DNA from: an uncultured Lachnospiraceae bacterium
Lineage (GTDB): Bacteria > Bacillota > Clostridia > Lachnospirales > Lachnospiraceae
Length of the DNA stretch: 33,473 nt
NCBI GenBank assembly: GCA_937965795.1
Contig: CALCMD010000005.1
Span: 1 to 33,473, forward strand
Direction: 5' to 3'
The notes under the pieces: generated by a model
Told to the model about the DNA's origin: nothing
Databases searched by the model: none
Seen by the model: only the letters and a program-made list of their open reading frames with translations
Program-made: the position numbers and the translations under genes
Shown here: positions 1 to 7,162 of the stretch, piece by piece
Position numbering within the stretch: the first letter of the stretch is position 1
Layout of the letters: each line of letters begins with the position of its first letter

Positions 1-47
1 TGGATTGGTTGTTTCTGCTGGACTCTGAGTGGTCAATTCCTCTGGGC

Positions 48-62
48 TCTAACAATGTTAGA
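48..62. promoter_or_regulatory. Perfect 15-bp palindrome upstream of the ABC operon
   Basis: The sequence TCTAACA-A-TGTTAGA is a perfect inverted repeat with 7-bp arms around one central base, 45 bp before the first start codon of the exporter operon. It has the size and symmetry of an operator for a dimeric repressor. No clear -35/-10 pair is visible beside it and no regulator gene is adjacent inside the window, so the role is inferred. The short arms mean that chance cannot be excluded. Confidence 0.3.
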
Positions 63-107
63 AAGGATTCAGCAGAATTAAGATTTTAGAAAAAAAGGAG
101 GCTAACT

Positions 108-1160
108 ATGATATCAGTGGAGCACTTGACGAAATGTTACGGTGATTTCATGGCCGTCAACGATCTTTCCTTTGAGATAGACGAGGGGCACGTATATGGA
201 TTCCTGGGGCCGAATGGGGCCGGAAAATCTACGACCATGAACATCCTGACAGGGTGTTTGTCAGCCACAGCGGGACGTATCCGAATTGATGGTTATGACA
301 TTTTTGAGGAGGCGGACAAAGCAAAGAGGTTGATTGGGTATCTTCCCGAACACCCACCGCTGTACATGACAGAGACGCCCGTGGAGTATTTGAAATTTGT
401 GGGTGAAGCGAAGGGACTGCGCGGGGCGGCGTTAAAACAGCAAATGGAGGAAGTGATGCGGCAGACCAAAATTGAAGCAGTAAAGAACCGCCGTATCTCT
501 GCACTTTCAAAAGGCTATAGACAGAGGGTTGGAATTGCACAGGCGCTTCTTGGGAATCCGAAGGTTATCATTCTTGACGAACCTACCGTTGGCCTTGATC
601 CGATTCAAATTATCGAGATCCGCGCTTTGATTAAAGAACTTGGGCAGACGCATACGGTTATTTTCAGTTCCCATATTCTTTCAGAAGTACAGGCAATCTG
701 TGACGAGATATTGATCCTTGCGAGGGGGAAACTGGTCGCATTTGACGAGCCGGGAAATTTGGAAAAACGCTTGCTGTGTTCAAATGAAATTGTGATTACC
801 GCAGATACTTCCCAAGAAGAGATCAGGGAAATTTTGTCAGACGTCAGCTATATTACGGATATAAGTGTGGAAGAAAAAGATGAGGAATGTGTTGTAGCGC
901 ATTTAAAAACAGACCATGACAATATTTATGAGGTTTCCCGTTCTGTTTTCTGGGAATTTGCCGCAAAGGGAGAGGCATTGCTGGAGATGGCTTTAAAGAA
1001 AGCCAGTCTGGAAGACGTCTTTCTTGAATTGACAGAGGGCGGCGATGCCGAGGAAGAAACGGAAGAAAACAGAAATGTTGAGGAAGAAATGGAAGAAAGC
1101 AGCGATGCCGCTATGGAAGCAGAGGAAAGAGAGGTGGATGACGAATGGCCGCAGTATTAA
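108..1160 (+). CDS. ABC transporter ATP-binding protein, GldA/CcmA-like, with acidic tail
   Basis: This is the cytoplasmic ATPase of an ABC-2 type exporter. Walker A (GPNGAGKST) is at residues 34-42, the signature (LSKGYRQR) at 133-140, Walker B (VIILDEP) at 153-159, the D-loop GLDP directly after, and the switch histidine near 189. The Q-loop reads YLPEHP, with Glu where Gln is usual; this is common in the GldA-type branch. After the nucleotide-binding domain comes an accessory domain (about 220-305), then a strongly acidic tail of about 45 residues rich in Glu that looks like an imperfect internal repeat. The start is set by AAAAGGAGG eight bases upstream. The 3' end overlaps the permease start by 16 bp, so the two are translationally coupled. 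The transported substrate cannot be read from the sequence. Confidence 0.93.
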   Translation: MISVEHLTKCYGDFMAVNDLSFEIDEGHVYGFLGPNGAGKSTTMNILTGCLSATAGRIRIDGYDIFEEADKAKRLIGYLPEHPPLYMTETPVEYLKFVGEAKGLRGAALKQQMEEVMRQTKIEAVKNRRISALSKGYRQRVGIAQALLGNPKVIILDEPTVGLDPIQIIEIRALIKELGQTHTVIFSSHILSEVQAICDEILILARGKLVAFDEPGNLEKRLLCSNEIVITADTSQEEIREILSDVSYITDISVEEKDEECVVAHLKTDHDNIYEVSRSVFWEFAAKGEALLEMALKKASLEDVFLELTEGGDAEEETEENRNVEEEMEESSDAAMEAEEREVDDEWPQY

Positions 1161-2008
1161 AACATGAACTCCGGATTTATTTTCACTCTCTGACGGCATA
1201 CGTTTTTGGCGCTTTTCTGCTGACTTTTGTAGGAATTGGCGCGATGTTGTATAACATACAGGCAGCGGTCAGCAATTTTGAGTTTGTTCTCAGCTTTGGC
1301 AGCCTTGTCTTTGTAGTCATTGTGCCTGTTTTGACGATGCGGGTCATTGCGGAAGAGCGGAAGCAGAAAACAGACCAGCTTTTGTATTCTCTTCCAATTA
1401 GCGCCGCCCAGGTAATCCTGGGGAAATATTTCGCATTGCTGGTCGTTTATCTTATTCCACTGTGCTTTATCTGTCTGTATCCTTTGATTTTTTCACAATT
1501 TGGCGACGTTTATCTGCTGACAGCTTACGGGTCGATTCTGGCGTTTTTTCTTATGGGGGCTGCTTTGATTGCGCTTGGCATATTTATCTCTTCCCTGACA
1601 GAGAATCAGGGATTTGCCGCCGGCATTGGCATTGCAGTTATTTTGCTGAATTATTACAGCGTCAGCCTTTCGGAATATATTTCATCTACAGCCCAGGGTT
1701 CCGTGATTGCATTGTGTGTGATTGTCATAGCGCTGGGGGCGGTTATCCGTCATCTGACGAAAAATAAGGAGCTGGCTTACGGCCTTTGCGTTGTTGCGAT
1801 TGCCGGAATTTTGGGCATGTATTTTGCAGACACAGCAAGATTTGAGGGCTTGCTGCCTGGGATCATGACGAAATTATCTCTGTTCCGGCAGTTCAATATT
1901 TTTGTAAATGGAGTTTTTGATATGACGGCTATTGTGTATTATGTGACGTTTGCTGCATTTTTCCTCTTTCTTTCGGTGCAGTCTTTGGAGAAAAGGAGGT
2001 ATAACTGA
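1145..2008 (+). CDS. ABC-2 type permease, GldF-like
   Basis: This 287-residue integral membrane protein has about six hydrophobic segments: near 18-38, 55-75, 100-120, 130-155, 160-180 and 185-230, with a last one at 260-280. The layout and length match the ABC-2 membrane family and the GldF subunit of Gld-type exporters. The conserved early stretch VLTMRVIAEERKQKT, a cytoplasmic loop after the second membrane segment, is typical of this family and is thought to contact the ATPase. It begins inside the ATPase gene and its stop codon overlaps the next start (TGATG), so the operon is strictly coupled. It probably forms the pore together with the ATPase, with the next two gene products acting as extracytoplasmic partners. 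Confidence 0.9.
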   Translation: MAAVLKHELRIYFHSLTAYVFGAFLLTFVGIGAMLYNIQAAVSNFEFVLSFGSLVFVVIVPVLTMRVIAEERKQKTDQLLYSLPISAAQVILGKYFALLVVYLIPLCFICLYPLIFSQFGDVYLLTAYGSILAFFLMGAALIALGIFISSLTENQGFAAGIGIAVILLNYYSVSLSEYISSTAQGSVIALCVIVIALGAVIRHLTKNKELAYGLCVVAIAGILGMYFADTARFEGLLPGIMTKLSLFRQFNIFVNGVFDMTAIVYYVTFAAFFLFLSVQSLEKRRYN

Positions 2009-3462
2009 TGAACCATTGGAAACTTCTAAAGCCTTTGGGGAGGAGCAAAGGAAATCAGATTGCGTTTCGCGGGGGCTCCTATTCTATGATCCTCACAGGA
2101 GTGGTGCTGGCGATTTTGGTTGTTGTGAATATTTTCGTTTCTGCATTGCCTGCTTCCCTGACGAAATATGACATCAGCTCCACAAAGCTTTATTCCATTA
2201 CCAGTAATACGAAGGCAGTTGTAAACGCACTCGAACAGGATATAACGGTATATTGGGTGGTACAGTCCGGAAAAGAGGACGATGTCATTGAAAATCTGCT
2301 GAGTAAATATGACAGCCTTTCGGAACATATTGAAATTGTCAAAAAGAATCCGGATGTTTTTCCGACCTTCGCAGAACAGTATACGGATGAAACCGTCCAG
2401 AATAACAGCCTGATTGTAGAATGCGGGGAACGCAGCCGCTTCATAGGATATGATGATATTTATATCCAGGAAATGGATCTGTATTCTTATTCGAACAATA
2501 CGTCTTTTGACGGTGAGGGAGCGCTTACCTCTGCGATCGATTATGTCACTAAGGAAGAGCTGCCGCAGCTATATGTGCTCGAAGGGCATGGAGAATCCGA
2601 ACTTCCATCTGCCTTTCGCGGGGAGATTGAAAAAGAAAACATGGAGATCCATACGTTTTCGCTGTTGAATGTGGATTCTGTTCCGGAAGAAGCCGACTGT
2701 ATTATGATTTATGCGCCGGCCAGTGATATTTCCGAAGAAGAAAAAGATCTGTTATCCGGTTATGTGTCGGACGGAGGCAAATTGCTGGTAATGGCCGGCC
2801 CTGTGGAGGACGGGATTCTGGAAAATCTCTACAGTTTGCTGTCGGATTACGGGGTAGAAGCCGTGGAGGGCATTGTTGTGGAAGAGGACAGGGAGCATTA
2901 CGCATTCCAGGCGCCTTATGTGCTTCTGCCGGATATGGCCGGCAATGAGATTACGGATTCTCTGATCGAAGAGAAATATTATCCGATTATGCCAGTCTCA
3001 CAGGGACTGAAGGCAGGGGAACAGACCGGAAAAGGGACGGTAACGGAGCTGCTTTATACGTCTGATTCTGCCTTCAGCAAGATTGCCGGATACGAGATAT
3101 CTACCTATGAAAAAGAAGAAGGCGACATTGACGGACCCTTTGCAGTTGCAGTTTCCGTAGAAAGCAGCCATGATGGAAAGATAGTCTGGTTTGCATCCTC
3201 AAGCTTTCTGGAGGATATGTATAATACATATTCGTCTGGCGCTAATGTGGATATGGGGATGAACGCCTTATCTTCCCTGATTGGAGAAAGTGAGGCGATG
3301 GCGATCCGCAGTAAGTCGTTGAATTATCATTATCTGACGATCAGTGATTCCACTTCATCCCTGTTGAAAGTGACAATGATTGGGGTATTTCCGCTTCTGT
3401 ATCTGGGCGTTGGTATCTGTGTGGTTCTGAAAAGAAGGAGGGTGCAAAATGAGACGGACTAA
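2008..3462 (+). CDS. GldG-like ABC auxiliary protein
   Basis: The 484-residue product has an N-terminal membrane helix (about residues 28-50), a long extracytoplasmic domain and a C-terminal helix (about 450-475) followed by the basic sequence KRRRVQNE. This is the layout of the GldG/ABC_transp_aux family. The region from about 55 to 240 (SSTKLYSIT, then a DITVYWV strand and LYVLEGHGESELP) matches the family core, where the domain resembles a class I glutamine amidotransferase/flotillin-like fold without catalytic function. It is coupled to the permease by a one-base overlap and overlaps the next gene by 14 bp. In Bacteroidota GldG works in gliding and type IX secretion, but Firmicute homologues occur in plain exporter operons, so no gliding function is implied. 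Confidence 0.87.
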   Translation: MNHWKLLKPLGRSKGNQIAFRGGSYSMILTGVVLAILVVVNIFVSALPASLTKYDISSTKLYSITSNTKAVVNALEQDITVYWVVQSGKEDDVIENLLSKYDSLSEHIEIVKKNPDVFPTFAEQYTDETVQNNSLIVECGERSRFIGYDDIYIQEMDLYSYSNNTSFDGEGALTSAIDYVTKEELPQLYVLEGHGESELPSAFRGEIEKENMEIHTFSLLNVDSVPEEADCIMIYAPASDISEEEKDLLSGYVSDGGKLLVMAGPVEDGILENLYSLLSDYGVEAVEGIVVEEDREHYAFQAPYVLLPDMAGNEITDSLIEEKYYPIMPVSQGLKAGEQTGKGTVTELLYTSDSAFSKIAGYEISTYEKEEGDIDGPFAVAVSVESSHDGKIVWFASSSFLEDMYNTYSSGANVDMGMNALSSLIGESEAMAIRSKSLNYHYLTISDSTSSLLKVTMIGVFPLLYLGVGICVVLKRRRVQNETD

Positions 3463-4867
3463 AAGAATCGGAATCTTATCCGGCATCCTGGCCGCAGCCT
3501 GTCTTGCAACATTTGGCGTGATTCGGTTTGAAGAGCATAAAGAACAGATAAAAAACAGTGACGAGGTGATTCTGGAATTGTCCGGGGACTCTGTAAAGTC
3601 GTTGTCATGGGAATATGAATCAGAGACGCTTGCGTTTCATAAGGAGGAAAAATGGCTTTACGATGAGGATGAGAATTTTCCGGTAGATGAAGAGAAAATC
3701 AGCGGGCTTTTGCAGCAGTTCCAGGAGTTTGGAGTGTCTTTTATCATTGAAGATGTAGAAGATTATGGACAATACGGGCTGGATGATCCAGTCTGTAGCA
3801 TCCATCTGGAAACAGAGGATCAGTCTTATGAGATCCTGCTTGGTAATTACAGCAATATGGATTCGGAACGGTATGTCTCGATCGGGGATGGAAATGTCTA
3901 TCTGGTAAAAAATGATCCGTTGGATTCCTTTGACGCAGTTTTAAGCGATATGATTGCGCATGATGAAACACCGTCCTTTGACAGGGCGTCGGAAATTACG
4001 TTCACAGGAACGGAGACATACAGCATTGTGTATGAGGAGGACAGCAATGCTACTTATTGTTCGGACGACGTTTATTTTGCAAGGAAGGATGGAAAGGATC
4101 TGCCGCTTGATACTTCCAGAGTAGAGCGTTATTTGAGCAATATCACAGATATTGGCCTGACAGATTATGTAACATACAATGCGTCAGAGGAAGAGCTTGA
4201 AACATATGGTCTGAAGGAACCGGAGCTTACGGTAGCTGTGGACTATCGTTTAGAGGATGAAGACGGAGAAGAAACTTCGGATACCTTTGTTCTGAATATC
4301 AGCCGTGATCCAAAAGAAAAGGAACCGGATGGGGAGACGGACAAAGAGGACAACGATGATGAGGGGGAAGAAGAAATTACGGCTTATGCCAGAGTCGGGA
4401 ATTCCCAGATCATTTACAGGATTTCTTCAGAAACCTATAAAGGGCTGACGGATGTCTCTTATGATTCTTTAAGACATCTGGAAGTGCTTTCGGCGGATTT
4501 TGCGGATATTCATCAAATAGACATTTCCCTGGAGGGAGAGGTTTATACGATCACTTCAGAAAAAAAGGATGGCGAAAATACCTGGTATTATCAGGAGGAA
4601 GAACTGGAAATTGCAGATTTAAAGAATGCGATAGAGAATCTGAACGCAGACAGTTTTACGGATGAGAAGCCGGAGAAAAAGGAGGAAATCGGCCTGACGG
4701 TTTATCTGGATAACGAAAATTATCCGGAAATCCCAATTCAGATATACCGATATGACGGAGAACATTGCCTTGCGGTTGTGAATGGAGAATCCGTGTGTCT
4801 GATCAGACGTTCGGATGTAGTCAGCCTGATAGAAGCTGTCCATGCTATTGTGCTGAACGAACAATAA
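3449..4867 (+). CDS. DUF4340 domain protein, membrane-anchored
   Basis: This 472-residue protein has a single N-terminal membrane anchor (about residues 7-26, preceded by MRRTKR) and a large acidic extracytoplasmic part. The recurring pattern of a short beta strand, VKSLSWEYE or EITFTG, followed by LPLDTSRVERYLSNI is that of DUF4340 units. I see about three: residues 45-170, 175-330 and 345-460. A Glu/Asp-rich linker lies near 285-310. Genes of this family are commonly the last member of GldA-GldF-GldG operons, which is exactly the position here. The function is unknown. A strong terminator follows ten bases after the stop, so this is the operon's final gene. Confidence 0.85.
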   Translation: MRRTKRIGILSGILAAACLATFGVIRFEEHKEQIKNSDEVILELSGDSVKSLSWEYESETLAFHKEEKWLYDEDENFPVDEEKISGLLQQFQEFGVSFIIEDVEDYGQYGLDDPVCSIHLETEDQSYEILLGNYSNMDSERYVSIGDGNVYLVKNDPLDSFDAVLSDMIAHDETPSFDRASEITFTGTETYSIVYEEDSNATYCSDDVYFARKDGKDLPLDTSRVERYLSNITDIGLTDYVTYNASEEELETYGLKEPELTVAVDYRLEDEDGEETSDTFVLNISRDPKEKEPDGETDKEDNDDEGEEEITAYARVGNSQIIYRISSETYKGLTDVSYDSLRHLEVLSADFADIHQIDISLEGEVYTITSEKKDGENTWYYQEEELEIADLKNAIENLNADSFTDEKPEKKEEIGLTVYLDNENYPEIPIQIYRYDGEHCLAVVNGESVCLIRRSDVVSLIEAVHAIVLNEQ

Positions 4868-4876
4868 GAACGGATG

Positions 4877-4941
4877 AAAAAGGGCGTATATGGATTGCCG
4901 GGCGCATAAAATGCGTCCGGCAATCCATATACGCCCTTTTT
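4877..4941. terminator. Long bidirectional hairpin terminator
   Basis: Two 31-base arms (4877-4907 and 4911-4941) pair around a three-base AAA loop with one mismatch that becomes a G-U pair in RNA. The stem starts with A5 and ends with T5, so both strands give a GC-rich hairpin followed by a U run. It lies 10 bases after the DUF4340 stop. The stem is unusually long for a simple intrinsic terminator. Confidence 0.88.
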
Positions 4942-5213
4942 CGCTGCTTTTACAAATGCCAATGGAAAACTGCCAAACCTTACGCATAAGGCTAAGAGAA
5001 CAACGGGTCAATTCATACAAAGAAAGCAGGAGCTGTAATCTCTGGATTTACAGAAAAAGAAAAAAGTCTAAAAAAATGGACTATCTTTACTAAAAATTTA
5101 TCTAGTCTGTATGGGGAAAAAGCAGTATTATAGATAAGTGCTAATACTATTATAAATAAAGATTGCTTATATGGTTGATATGATGAAAGCAACAGATGGA
5201 AAAGGAGGAATGT
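4942..5213 (+). promoter_or_regulatory. Intergenic region with possible promoter for the Rrf2-punA unit
   Basis: The stretch is AT-rich and holds no convincing gene. A weak pair TTATAG (5128-5133) and TATAAA (5151-5156), separated by 17 bases, could be a promoter. AAAGGAGG, ending five bases before the 5214 ATG, is a clear ribosome binding site for the Rrf2 gene. No riboswitch-like fold was recognised. Confidence 0.3.
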
Positions 5214-5661
5214 ATGAATCTTTCGAAAAAGAGCAGATATGGGCTTCGGGCATTGACCGATCTGGCGATAAATTCAAAAAGAGAACAGGTCCCCCCTTAA
5301 CCTGATTGCACAAAGGAACGGGATATCCCCGCAGTATCTGGAGCAGGTGTTTGCATCGCTTCGGAAAGCAGGACTGGTAAAGAGCGTCAAGGGGTCGCAG
5401 GGCGGATATTTTCTGGCGAGGAAACCGGAGAAAATCGCACTGTCGGAAATTCTGGAAACGCTGGACGGGAGTTACCGGATAGAAGCGGAACAGGCGGAGG
5501 ACGAAGGAGAAAGCGGGGGAATTGCCGAAGCGATTCAGAAAACGCTGATTGATCCGGTTAATACACAACTGGATCATCTGCTCAAAAGTATAACGCTGGC
5601 AGACCTGGAAAAAGCCTGCCTGTCATACAGGGAGCAGGGACAGGATATGTATTATATTTAG
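5214..5661 (+). pseudogene. Rrf2-family transcriptional regulator, frameshifted in a C6 tract
   Basis: The ATG at 5214 follows a good AAAGGAGG site and opens MNLSKKSRYGLRALTDLA, the typical Rrf2 winged-helix start. The frame stops at 5298-5300 after a run of six C (5291-5296). Removing one C restores VPLNLIAQRNG, joined to ISPQYLEQVFASLRKAGLVKSVKGSQGGY, giving a full-length protein of about 148 residues. The effector region lacks the three clustered cysteines of the Fe-S members IscR and NsrR, so it would be closer to CymR-type or unassigned Rrf2 proteins. It lies 32 bp before punA and is probably cotranscribed. The extra base may be a real mutation, slippage-based switching or a sequencing error. 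A downstream ATG at 5347 leaves only the second half, without the full DNA-binding domain. Confidence 0.85.
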
Positions 5662-5693
5662 GAGCCGGCAGACCGTGCGGAAAGGACAGTTCA

Positions 5694-6545
5694 ATGAATC
5701 TGGAATATGAAAAGTTAAGAAAGTGTTATGAGAGCGTGCGCAGGAAAACAGATTTTCTGCCAAAAGTGGCGATCGTGCTGGGGTCGGGACTTGGCGGCTA
5801 CGGCGAAAGCATTCAGGTAGAGAATGTGCTGGAGTATCGCGAGATCGAAGGATTTCCCGTATCCACCGTGCCGGGGCATCAAGGGAGGTTCCTCTTTGGG
5901 TACGTGAAAAAGACGCCCGTGGTCGTCATGCAGGGGCGGGTGCATTATTATGAAGGCTATTCCATGCCGGATGTGGTGCTCCCAATCCGCCTGATGAAGC
6001 TTCTTGGCGCTGGAATACTTTTTCTTACAAACGCTGCGGGAGGACTGAATTTCAGTTTTCATCCGGGAGATTTTATGATGATTACCGATCAGATCGCAAG
6101 TTTTGTGCCTTCGCCTCTGATCGGTCCGAATCTTGACGAGCTGGGGCCGAGATTCTGTGATATGAGTGAAATTTATGACCGGGATTTACAGCAGATCATC
6201 CGGAATGCGGCAGATGATCTGGGGATCGCTCTTCGGGAAGGGGTATATGTACAGCTTACCGGACCGAATTATGAGACGCCCCATGAGGTGAAGATGTGCC
6301 GGCTTCTGGGAGGCGACGCAGTCGGCATGAGCACCGCCTGCGAAGCGATCGCGGCAAATCATATGGGAATGAAAATTTGCGGAATTTCCTGTATCTCAAA
6401 CATGGGATGCGGAATGCAGGAGAAACCGCTGTCTCATGCAGAAGTACAGGAGACGGCGGACCGCATAGGCCCGCTTTTCGAGAAGCTGATTACGGAGTGT
6501 ATTCGGAGGATGGCAGACTGGGAACCAGAGAATCAGCAGAGATGA
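5694..6545 (+). CDS. punA: Purine nucleoside phosphorylase
   Basis: The enzyme cleaves purine ribo- and deoxyribonucleosides with phosphate to free base and pentose 1-phosphate, for purine salvage in the cytoplasm. The 283-residue length and motifs fit the trimeric low-molecular-mass PNP family: GSGLGG (30-35), GHQGR (61-65), QGRVHYYEGY (80-89), TNAAGG (112-117), GPNYETPHE (190-198), VGMSTACEA (210-218) and SNMGCG around Asn236, the base-contacting residue of PNP rather than MTA phosphorylase. AAAGGA precedes the ATG. The 3' end lies in a ~166-bp segment that is repeated 16 kb downstream. Its last codons overlap, on the opposite strand, the remnant end of a DUF305 gene. Confidence 0.95.
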   Translation: MNLEYEKLRKCYESVRRKTDFLPKVAIVLGSGLGGYGESIQVENVLEYREIEGFPVSTVPGHQGRFLFGYVKKTPVVVMQGRVHYYEGYSMPDVVLPIRLMKLLGAGILFLTNAAGGLNFSFHPGDFMMITDQIASFVPSPLIGPNLDELGPRFCDMSEIYDRDLQQIIRNAADDLGIALREGVYVQLTGPNYETPHEVKMCRLLGGDAVGMSTACEAIAANHMGMKICGISCISNMGCGMQEKPLSHAEVQETADRIGPLFEKLITECIRRMADWEPENQQR

Positions 6546-6592
6546 CAGGTGTAAAGAGTGCGTTCCAGGGATTTCATTCTTTGCATCCCCGC
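6426..6592. repeat. Direct repeat copy 1 (punA 3' end plus DUF305 3' end)
   Basis: This 167-bp segment aligns with 22569-22734 with about 14 substitutions and one single-base gap, roughly 91% identity by hand count. Both copies include the punA end and the convergent DUF305 end. In this copy punA is intact and DUF305 is only a stub. The two copies bracket the GH2 gene pair. Confidence 0.9.
6533..6592 (-). pseudogene. Remnant of DUF305 gene, last ~19 codons
   Basis: Read on the minus strand this gives AGMQRMKSLERTLYTCHLC and a stop, matching AGIQKMKSLERTLYTCHLC at the end of the intact DUF305 gene at 22675-23256. Homology stops abruptly upstream of the first Ala codon, where a different sequence with an in-frame TGA follows. 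The stub overlaps the last four codons of punA. Confidence 0.85.
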
Positions 6593-6724
6593 TCAAAGTG
6601 TTTTCCGGTATATCATCGAGCAGGTTTCTCCGATAACCTGCAATGGCATGTCGGATTTTTGGATCAGTTGTTTTAGGTCTGTGACGGTTGGGGCGTCGTC
6701 ATCGGCAATATATGCGGTAATCAT
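6593..6724 (-). pseudogene. Truncated response regulator, N-terminal receiver fragment
   Basis: The minus strand has GGGAG seven bases before an ATG at 6724 and then 43 codons. The first ~33 residues, including MITAYIADDDAPTVTDLK and the strand LQVIGE, match the start of a receiver domain: beta-1, the acidic pocket DDD, alpha-1 and beta-2. This resembles YesN/AraC-type regulators. The phosphoacceptor Asp, the remaining receiver and any output domain are missing. The tail TCSMIYRKTL is not receiver-like, and the frame stops exactly where the DUF305 stub begins. The fragment was probably cut off by the rearrangement that created the repeats. Confidence 0.7.
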
Positions 6725-6737
6725 AGTTATCTCCCGG

Positions 6738-6875
6738 TTATTGTGAGCGGGCAGCGGATTCTGTACTGGCATTTATGTATTCTTGCAATGTTTTTGAAGG
6801 GATTATGCAACCATTATTATTTAGCACGCGGCCTGCCCTGGTTAGTAAATGAAAGGGAAAATATTTACTGGGCAT
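6738..6875 (-). other. Possible 3' fragment of a gene upstream of the response regulator
   Basis: A 45-codon open frame on the minus strand ends 13 bases before the response-regulator ATG, a spacing typical of operons. It ends QEYINASTESAARSQ. No ribosome binding site precedes its ATG and I do not recognise a family. It may be the tail of a truncated partner gene or a chance frame. Confidence 0.2.
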
Positions 6876-7162
6876 ATTTGATAAATAATAAGATATAGCG
6901 AGCCTGATTTTTGACAAAAAACCGAAGGAGTTGAAAAAAATGATCTAAAAAGAGAATATATTACCAAAAAAAGAAAAATAATCTATATACTTTTGTTATA
7001 CTTTTGTGTAAAATGTTATCAGGCAAACAATAAGTTTACTAAAAAAATTGATGCCAAAGCGAAATCCGGTGTGTGAAAGAAAGGCATACGATCCGGAAAG
7101 ACTGAGGCGTCGCAGGGGTAGAAATCCCTGACTGGATATCCAAAAAAGATAAGGGAGGAAAG
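6740..7162 (+). promoter_or_regulatory. Leader and promoter region of the GH2 gene pair
   Basis: No convincing plus-strand gene is visible here. An extended -10 element, TG-T-TATACT at 6994-7002, has only a poor -35 match. If used, it gives a leader of about 150 bases. A small stem (CAGGG 7113-7117 with CCCTG 7126-7130) and a repeated ATCCGG lie in that leader but do not fit a riboswitch class I know. GGGAGGA (7153-7159) is the ribosome binding site for the ATG at 7163. Confidence 0.35.

Noticed and set aside
6911..6952. TTGACA at 6911 and a Shine-Dalgarno-like GGAG followed by a two-codon frame (ATG ATC TAA)
   Set aside because: No -10 element lies 16-18 bases after the TTGACA, and a two-codon frame is expected by chance in AT-rich DNA.
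7040..7160. Possible riboswitch in the GH2 leader
   Set aside because: Only short stems are visible and none of the conserved cores of riboswitch classes I know is recognisable.
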